NCBI GenBank assembly: GCA_018382295.1
Contig: JAGZQF010000013.1
Location: forward strand, 1-38,850
DNA from: Collinsella sp.
GTDB taxonomy: Bacteria; Actinomycetota; Coriobacteriia; Coriobacteriales; Coriobacteriaceae
Direction: 5' to 3'
DNA length: 38,850 nt
Shown: positions 33,726 through 38,850 of the stretch, in pieces
How positions within the stretch are numbered: the stretch's first letter is position 1
Layout: every line of letters starts with the position of its first letter
Position numbers and translations under genes: made by a program
The notes under the pieces: model-generated
The model's input: the letters and a program-made list of their open reading frames with translations, nothing else
Databases searched by the model: none
Told to the model about the DNA's origin: nothing

Positions 33726-33761
33726 AGAAAAAGGAGCCGTCCCCCATGGGAACAGCTCCTT
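33726..33761 (-). terminator. terminator of glmU
   Basis: On the minus strand AAGGAGC (from 33761) pairs with GCTCCTT (to 33731) and is followed by TTTCT. It lies 17 bases after the glmU stop, before prs. Confidence 0.85.
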
Positions 33762-33778
33762 AGATGCTTGGTAAAACG

Positions 33779-35191
33779 TTATACCTCGTCGTCCTCGTGC
33801 AGACGGCGGCGATAATCGGCGGCCCAGCCCTCAATATTTACCTGACGGGCGCGGCCCAGTCCGAGCGCGTCTGCCGGGACCGGCTCGGTGATGACGGAGC
33901 CGGCGGCCACGAGCGCGCCGTCGCCAATTTGGGCGGGCGCGACCATCATGGTGTCGGAGCCGATGAAGGCATCCTTGCCGATAACGGTCTTGTGCTTGTG
34001 GACGCCGTCGTAGTTGCAGGTGATGGAGCCCGCGCCTACGTTGACGCCGGAGCCCATGGTGGTGTCGCCGATGTAGGACAGGTGGGGCACCTTGGAACCC
34101 TCGCCGATCGTGGACTTCTTGATCTCCACGTGCGTGCCGGCCTTGGAACCGTCGAGCATGTGGGTACCCGGGCGCAGGTAGGCGCGCGGGCCGCAGTCGA
34201 CGCCGTTCTCGATGACGGCCTCGATGGCGATGGTCTCATCGATGGTGCAGCCGCTGCCGACGGTGGTGTCGGTGAGGCGGCTGTTGGGGCCGAGCTGGCA
34301 CTCCTCGCCCACGGTGACGTGGCCGATCAGGTGCGTCTGCGGCCACACGACGGTGTCGCGGCCGATGGTGGCGTCGGGGCCGATCCAGGCCTGCGTGGGG
34401 TCGATGAAGGTAACGCCCTCGGCCATCCAGTGCTCGTTGATGCGGTCGCGCGCGATGGCGGTGAGCTGTGCGAGCTGGATGCGGCTGTTGACGCCCAAGC
34501 CGTCGCGGTAGTCGTCACAGTGGAAGATGGAGACCGCCTGGCCGTGGCCCTTGAGGATCTCGAGCATGTCGGGCAGATAGTACTCGGACTGCGCGTTGTC
34601 GTTGCCGATCTCGTCAATGTGGGCGGCGAGCTGCGCGCCGTCGAAGGCGTAGCAGCCGGCGTTGCACTCCAGCAGCGTGGCGGCCTGCTCGGGTGTGCAG
34701 TCCTTCTGCTCGATGATGCGCTCAATTTGGCCGTCGGCACCCAGCTTGATGCGGCCGTAGCCGAAGGGGTCGGGCGGGGTCATGGTCATGACGGTGCAGG
34801 CGAGCTCGCCGGTGGCGACGGTCTGCGCGAACTTGGCGACGGTGTCGGCGGTAATGAGCGGCAGGTCGCCGTTGAGCACGACGACGGGGCCTTGCGTGAT
34901 GCCGCAGGCCTCGAGCGCGACCTTGACGGCGTGGCCGGTGCCCAGGCGCTCGGTCTGCTCGACGCACTCGACCTTGGTGGCGCTGTTGGCGTAGGCGCCG
35001 TTGATAAGGGCGCGCATCTCGTCGGCGTGGCTGCCGATGACGACCACGACGCGGCTGCAGCCGGCCTTGATGGTGGCGTCGACGATCCACTGGACCATGG
35101 GCTTGCCCAGGATCTTGTGCGAAACCTTGCAGTGGTTCGACTTCATGCGGGTGCCCTCGCCGGCGGCGAGGATAATTGCGGTTGCGTCCAT
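33779..35191 (-). CDS. glmU: bifunctional GlcNAc-1-P uridyltransferase / GlcN-1-P acetyltransferase
   Basis: This 470-residue cytosolic enzyme acetylates glucosamine 1-phosphate and joins the product to UMP, giving UDP-GlcNAc for peptidoglycan. The N-terminal pyrophosphorylase domain (1 to about 235) has LAAGEGTRMKS (8-18), the QTERLGTGHAV segment and VLNGDLPLI. The C-terminal left-handed beta-helix (about 255-455) shows hexapeptide repeats and the acetyltransferase segment RPGTHMLDGSKAGTHVEIKKS...HLSYIGD...NVGAGSITCNYDG. The ATG at 35191 follows AGGAGA by 4 bases. The open frame continues upstream to 35509, but that extension lies over the divergent promoter region and has no family similarity. 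Confidence 0.96.
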   Translation of the reverse strand: MDATAIILAAGEGTRMKSNHCKVSHKILGKPMVQWIVDATIKAGCSRVVVVIGSHADEMRALINGAYANSATKVECVEQTERLGTGHAVKVALEACGITQGPVVVLNGDLPLITADTVAKFAQTVATGELACTVMTMTPPDPFGYGRIKLGADGQIERIIEQKDCTPEQAATLLECNAGCYAFDGAQLAAHIDEIGNDNAQSEYYLPDMLEILKGHGQAVSIFHCDDYRDGLGVNSRIQLAQLTAIARDRINEHWMAEGVTFIDPTQAWIGPDATIGRDTVVWPQTHLIGHVTVGEECQLGPNSRLTDTTVGSGCTIDETIAIEAVIENGVDCGPRAYLRPGTHMLDGSKAGTHVEIKKSTIGEGSKVPHLSYIGDTTMGSGVNVGAGSITCNYDGVHKHKTVIGKDAFIGSDTMMVAPAQIGDGALVAAGSVITEPVPADALGLGRARQVNIEGWAADYRRRLHEDDEV

Positions 35192-35223
35192 GTGATCTCC
35201 TGTTACGTTATAGAGACGTGTGT

Positions 35224-35251
35224 TTGGAAACGATACACGGCACAATATGAT
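35224..35251 (+). promoter_or_regulatory. possible promoter of the ECF operon
   Basis: TTGGAA (35224-35229) and TATGAT (35246-35251), spaced 16 bp, lie in the divergent gap between glmU and the ECF transporter genes and point towards the latter. They are about 140 bases before the chosen ecfT start. Confidence 0.35.
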
Positions 35252-35389
35252 ACCGCAGGCATATGATGAGCGCGTAACGATTGACGCGTGACGGCCGGTG
35301 TCGCTGCCGCCGGCGTGGTGTTTGCGCTGGTTGTGCATGGCGGCGGCGCTGCGGCGTTGGCGTTTTGCGCGAGGGGATGGGAGGTGCCC

Positions 35390-36277
35390 GTGGATATCAT
35401 GCGAGAGGAATCGGGCAACGAACCCGTCGCGGCATTTTCGATGTCGCATCCGGCGGCGCCGGCGCTCTACACGGTGCTGACGCTGGGACTCACCATGTTC
35501 TCGATGCAACCGGTGCTGATTGCGCTGTCGCTTGCGGGCGGGTTGGCGTACGGGTTTGCGACGCGCGGCGTCGCGCGCACGTTGGGGGCGCTTCGCTGGC
35601 AGCTGCCGGTGATTTTGATCATCGCGGTGCTCAATCCGCTGTTTAGCGCCTCGGGCTCGACGGAGCTGTTCCGTATTGGCATGCGTGCGGTGTATCTAGA
35701 GAGCATGGTTTACGGCCTGTGCATGGGCGGGCTGTTTGTGGCGAGCGTGCTGTGGTTTGAGGCGGCGGCATCGATGCTTGGCTACGACAAGGTGCTTGCG
35801 CTTTTGGGTAACGCCGCGCCGGTGATCGCGCTCATGATCTCGATGTGCATGCGGCTTATCCCGCAGTTTTTGCGCCGCGGTCGTACGGTGCTGGCGGTGC
35901 AGGATGCGATTGATGTGCCTGGCCGCGCGCCGGCCGACCCCGTGCGCTCGCGCCTGCGGGCGTCGAGTGTGTTGATGGGCTGGGGCATGGAAGATTCGCT
36001 GGAGCGCGCGGACGCTATGCGCTCCCGTGGGTGGGGCGCCGCGACACGCCGCACGACGTACGCGCGGTATCGGCTGGGGCGCGGCGATGTTGCCGCGCTG
36101 GTTGGGCTTGCGCTGTTTGGCGTGGCCACGACGGCAGTGGCGTGGACCGCGATGGCGCAGTATTCGTTTTACCCGCAACTATCGGTGCCGGCGCCGTGGC
36201 TGGGCTATGTCGTATATGCGGCCTGGATGGCGCTGCCCTGCGTGCTGTACGCGATTGACGAGAAGAGGTTTGGCTGA
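35390..36277 (+). CDS. ecfT: ECF transporter transmembrane (T) component
   Basis: This 295-residue CbiQ/EcfT-family protein couples the two ATPases to a vitamin-binding S component. It has helices at about 24-45, 50-65, 75-90 and 110-145 and near the C-terminus. The conserved coupling segment MEDSLERADAMRSRGWG (about residues 205-221, containing the Ala-Arg-Gly type motif) contacts the ATPases. I chose GTG at 35390 because GGAGG lies 5 bases before it; ATG at 35399 is a close alternative. A frame open from 35288 would add a hydrophobic N-terminus without a ribosome site. The stop overlaps the ATPase start by one base (TGATG), so these genes are coupled. Confidence 0.85.
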   Translation: MDIMREESGNEPVAAFSMSHPAAPALYTVLTLGLTMFSMQPVLIALSLAGGLAYGFATRGVARTLGALRWQLPVILIIAVLNPLFSASGSTELFRIGMRAVYLESMVYGLCMGGLFVASVLWFEAAASMLGYDKVLALLGNAAPVIALMISMCMRLIPQFLRRGRTVLAVQDAIDVPGRAPADPVRSRLRASSVLMGWGMEDSLERADAMRSRGWGAATRRTTYARYRLGRGDVAALVGLALFGVATTAVAWTAMAQYSFYPQLSVPAPWLGYVVYAAWMALPCVLYAIDEKRFG

Positions 36278-37920
36278 TGACCCAGTTGGATAGCTGCTCG
36301 GTAACGGGCGTGGCGTGCGGCTCTGATGTACCCGCGATTGAGGTACGGGGCCTGAGCTTTACCTACCCCGGGGCTGAGGCGCTGGTGCTCGACGGGCTCG
36401 ACTGGTCTGTCCCCCAAGGTGCGTTTGCACTGCTCGTTGGCGGTACCGGGTCGGGCAAGTCGACGCTGCTCTCGCTGCTCAAGCCCGAGATTTCGCCGAC
36501 GGGTGAATGCGCTGGCGAGCTGTTCGTGCTGGGTGAGAGCGTTGCCGACATGGATGTCCGGGCGTCCGCGGAGCGTGTGGGCTATGTGTTTCAGGACCCC
36601 GAGAACCAGATCGTGTGCGAAACCGTGTGGCACGAGATGGCGTTTGGCCTGGAAAACTTAGGCATGTCGCGCGACGAGATGCGCCGCCGCGTAGCCGAGA
36701 CCAGCTATTTCTTTGGGTTGGAGGACTGGCTCCACCGCGATACCGATACGCTTTCGGGCGGACGCAAACAGCTGCTGTCGCTGGCGGCTGTGCTGGCGTT
36801 GCGCCCGCGCGTGCTGCTGCTCGATGAGCCTACGTCCCAACTGGACCCCGTTGCCGAGAAGAGTTTTCTGCATGCGCTGTTTCGCGTGAATCGCGAGTTG
36901 GGCTGCACGGTTGTCGTGGCGACGCACCAGCCGCGCCCAATGCTCGAATACGCGACGTGCGCGTACCGGATTGAGGGCGGACGCGTGTACGAGGTGGCTG
37001 ACATTGTCTCCCTGGGGTACCGTGAAGAGCTGTTTTCTGGCGAGGTGCCGGGGTGGGGTGCCTCGCGGCGTGCAAAAAACGGAGTTTTCAGCAGCGCCAG
37101 TGGCCAGCCGGGCTCTTTGGACCCGCGCGGGGGCGCTCCGGGTGCAAAAAAAGGACTGAAATCGGACAAATCGGCTGAATTTGGGGCGCAAATACTGCCG
37201 CAGGGTGACTCGGGGGCGCCATCGCGCGCCGGTGGATGCCGAATACTCCCAAAAATGCACGCTGGGCCGGCTACCACCCTGGCAGGGAGCTGGTTTCGCT
37301 ACGATCGGGCGTCCGGCTGGGTGCTGCGTGGGCTCGATGCGTCGTTTTCGGCAGGCGCGGTGCATGCGGTTGTTGGCGGCAACGGTTGCGGCAAGTCGAC
37401 AATGCTTTCGGTGCTGGCCAAGACGGTCAAGTTGCAGCGTGGTCGTATGGTGCGCGCGGCGGCCTCGGCTGCACTGCTGCCTCAGAATCCCAAGGCGTTG
37501 CTGGTTGCCGAGACGGTGCGCGATGAGCTGATGGAATGGGCTTCGACCTGCGGATATGACGAGGCTGTGGCGCGGGAGCGCGCGGCGAGCCTGGGGCTGT
37601 CGGGCTTGGATGGACGCCACCCGTACGATCTTTCGGGCGGGCAGCGTCAACTGCTTGCATTGGCAAAACTGCTGCTAATCGGCCCCGAACTACTATTGCT
37701 CGATGAGCCCACCAAGGGTTTGGACCTGACCAGCCGCCGCATCATTGCCCGCGCTCTGCGTGACCATGCAGAGGCTGGCGGCACCGTCATCATGGCCACG
37801 CACGACCTGGATTTTGCCGAGCAGGTTGCCGATGACATTGCCATGATATTCGACGGTGAGATTGCCTGCATGGAGCCGCCGACCGACTTTTTTGCCGACA
37901 ACGTGTTCTACAGGGCGTGA
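36277..37920 (+). CDS. fused double ATPase of an ECF transporter (EcfA1-EcfA2 type)
   Basis: This 547-residue protein contains two complete ABC ATPase domains that power an ECF vitamin importer. Domain 1 (about 20-250) has Walker A GGTGSGKST (55-63), Q-loop FQDPENQ (105-111), signature LSGGRKQ (159-165) and Walker B LLLDEPT (180-186). Domain 2 (about 337-540) has GGNGCGKST (367-375), LSGGQRQ (452-458) and LLLDEPT (473-479). The linker at about 258-336 is odd. It is rich in Gly, Ala, Ser and Lys, has no family similarity, and its DNA (37048-37284) contains A-runs and repeated GTGCAAAAAA unlike its flanks, as if an intergenic sequence had inserted in frame. Fused ATPases are also known in YkoD-like systems. 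It sits between T and S genes. Confidence 0.92.
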   Translation: MTQLDSCSVTGVACGSDVPAIEVRGLSFTYPGAEALVLDGLDWSVPQGAFALLVGGTGSGKSTLLSLLKPEISPTGECAGELFVLGESVADMDVRASAERVGYVFQDPENQIVCETVWHEMAFGLENLGMSRDEMRRRVAETSYFFGLEDWLHRDTDTLSGGRKQLLSLAAVLALRPRVLLLDEPTSQLDPVAEKSFLHALFRVNRELGCTVVVATHQPRPMLEYATCAYRIEGGRVYEVADIVSLGYREELFSGEVPGWGASRRAKNGVFSSASGQPGSLDPRGGAPGAKKGLKSDKSAEFGAQILPQGDSGAPSRAGGCRILPKMHAGPATTLAGSWFRYDRASGWVLRGLDASFSAGAVHAVVGGNGCGKSTMLSVLAKTVKLQRGRMVRAAASAALLPQNPKALLVAETVRDELMEWASTCGYDEAVARERAASLGLSGLDGRHPYDLSGGQRQLLALAKLLLIGPELLLLDEPTKGLDLTSRRIIARALRDHAEAGGTVIMATHDLDFAEQVADDIAMIFDGEIACMEPPTDFFADNVFYRA

Positions 37921-37924
37921 TGGG

Positions 37925-38638
37925 ATGACGGATTATCGCGTCTCGCGCCTACTAGCAAAACTGGAGATCCCACTGCTGCTGGCGGTGCCGGCGGTAATGG
38001 CCGCGGCGTTGCTGGCGGGCGTTGAGCAGGCGGCGCTTGCCATGCTTGTCGTGGTGGCGCTGGTGCTTGCGTTGTTCTTTGCGGGCTACGAGGCGTCGCG
38101 ACCGGGCCTGCGCCAGATTATGCCAACGCTGGTTTTGGCGGCGTTGGCCGCGGCGGGGCGCATCTTGTTTGGCCCCATTCCCGACTTTAAACCTGTGAGT
38201 GCCATCGCCATTATCGCCGGGGCGACGCTCGGTCGTCGTAACGGCTTTATGGTCGGTGCGCTGGCGGCGCTGACCAGCAACTTCTTTTTTGGACAGGGCA
38301 TGTGGACGCCATGGCAGATGTATGCCTGGGGCCTGGTTGGCTATGTTGGCGGCGCGCTGGCGCATGCGGGCGCGTTCGACCGTGCGGATGGAACCGTGCG
38401 CATGCCGGCGCTGATGGCGTACGGCTTTGCATCGGGCCTGCTCTACGGCGTGGTAATCAACGCCTACGACATCATCGGTTTTGTGCAGCCGCTCACGTGG
38501 GCGGGCGCCGTGGCGCGTCTTGCCACCGCCGTACCGTTCGATATCACGCACGGACTTGCGACCTGCGTGTTTTTGGCCGCCCTGTACAAGCCCTGGTGTC
38601 GCCGCATCAACCGAGTCGTCGTGAAATACGGACTATAG
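37925..38638 (+). CDS. ECF transporter S (substrate-binding membrane) component
   Basis: This 237-residue membrane protein is predicted to have about six helices and binds the transported micronutrient. The segment GPIPDFKPVSAIAIIAGATLGRRNGFMVGALAALTSNFFFGQGMWTPWQMYAWGLVGYVGGAL (about residues 81-142) matches ECF S components with a conserved FGQGxWTPWQM motif. The substrate is not determined; cobalamin-type or other vitamin uptake is possible and no riboswitch helps. The ATG at 37925 lies 4 bases after the ATPase stop and gives a natural N-terminus; a frame open further upstream overlaps the ATPase. The gene completes a T-A-A-S operon. Confidence 0.87.
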   Translation: MTDYRVSRLLAKLEIPLLLAVPAVMAAALLAGVEQAALAMLVVVALVLALFFAGYEASRPGLRQIMPTLVLAALAAAGRILFGPIPDFKPVSAIAIIAGATLGRRNGFMVGALAALTSNFFFGQGMWTPWQMYAWGLVGYVGGALAHAGAFDRADGTVRMPALMAYGFASGLLYGVVINAYDIIGFVQPLTWAGAVARLATAVPFDITHGLATCVFLAALYKPWCRRINRVVVKYGL

Positions 38639-38693
38639 GGCTGGTTGCGCCGGGACGGGAATCAATACTGTCGAAGTACCATTCCAAAACTAT

Positions 38694-38742
38694 GCCGGTT
38701 TACGGGGCCAGATTGGCACAGGCAGACCATACCGGCTTTTTT
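38694..38742 (+). terminator. probable terminator of the ECF operon
   Basis: GCCGGT (38694-38699) pairs with ACCGGC (38731-38736), followed by T6. The loop is 31 nt and can fold further. It lies 55 bases after the last stop. Confidence 0.5.
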
Positions 38743-38850
38743 CGAAATAGAGCAAGCCGTCTACCTGCACTGATAATTGTTCTCGGGGGAAGCGGGCACT
38801 GCGGGGCGCGGCAACGGCGCGCGATTTCCGCGTCGCAGCGCTACCCTGAT
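38743..38850. other. window edge without recognisable gene
   Basis: No coding frame, RNA gene or repeat could be supported in these last 108 bases. GCGGGCACTGCGGGGCGCGGC is simply GC-rich. Confidence 0.4.

Noticed and set aside
33764..35266. A 500-codon plus-strand frame opposite glmU
   Set aside because: It shadows glmU, is Gly, Asp, Val and Ala rich with no recognisable domain, and runs across the glmU terminator.
35192..35509. N-terminal extension of GlmU up to 35509
   Set aside because: The added residues are His, Arg and Ala rich, unlike the family, and lie across the divergent ECF upstream region.

Overview
The window looks like chromosome from a high-GC Gram-positive gut anaerobe of the Coriobacteriia, most likely Collinsella or a close relative. 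This rests on GC-rich codon use, strong AGGAGG ribosome sites, a sortase-anchored multidomain glycosidase, an electron-bifurcating NfnAB pair, a 4Fe-4S-type PurF, and the overall gene set. The genus call is inference; no database was searched.

Layout. Bases 1-5006 hold the tail of an unknown gene and carAB (carbamoyl phosphate synthase). From 5007 to about 8500 lies an accessory stretch with lower-GC genes. It holds a nested hairpin, the orphan C-terminal tail of a cell-wall-anchored protein, a DUF4143 ATPase, a Phd/YefM-RelE toxin-antitoxin pair, and a 204-bp element with 24-bp terminal inverted repeats. Bases 8536-14949 encode a 2137-residue secreted GH31 glycosidase with FN3, F5/8C, dockerin-like, cohesin-like, Ig-like and FIVAR modules and an IPNTG anchor. 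A class B sortase lies just downstream, after purE. Next come a MoaE-like gene, a membrane protein on the minus strand, and the purine genes purF, purM and purN. Bases 22617-24935 carry an orphan PTS EIIA, a parvulin-type foldase and YqeY. Bases 25178-28207 are a polar amino acid ABC operon, followed by a cytidylate-kinase-like gene. On the minus strand are nfnA-nfnB, pth, and glmU-prs. The window ends with an ECF transporter operon: T component, two fused ATPases, S component.

How the genes connect. CarAB makes carbamoyl phosphate for pyrimidines and arginine. Prs makes the PRPP used by PurF, and PurM, PurN and PurE are further steps of purine synthesis. GlmU makes UDP-GlcNAc for the wall. 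The sortase may anchor the glycosidase to that wall, and the parvulin may help fold exported proteins.

The most notable non-coding content is two sets of palindromes. Set one is a family of REP/REPIN-like hairpins with a GGGGACAG-type core (20511, 22543, 23093, 25003, 29012, 31529, 31688). At purF and at pth the edge of such a hairpin supplies the stop codon. No transposase of the kind that moves REPs is in the window. Set two is four larger hairpin-inside-hairpin structures (5019, 6886, 28210, 32472), each a few bases downstream of a stop codon and none followed by a T-tract. These are my best candidates for something not well described.
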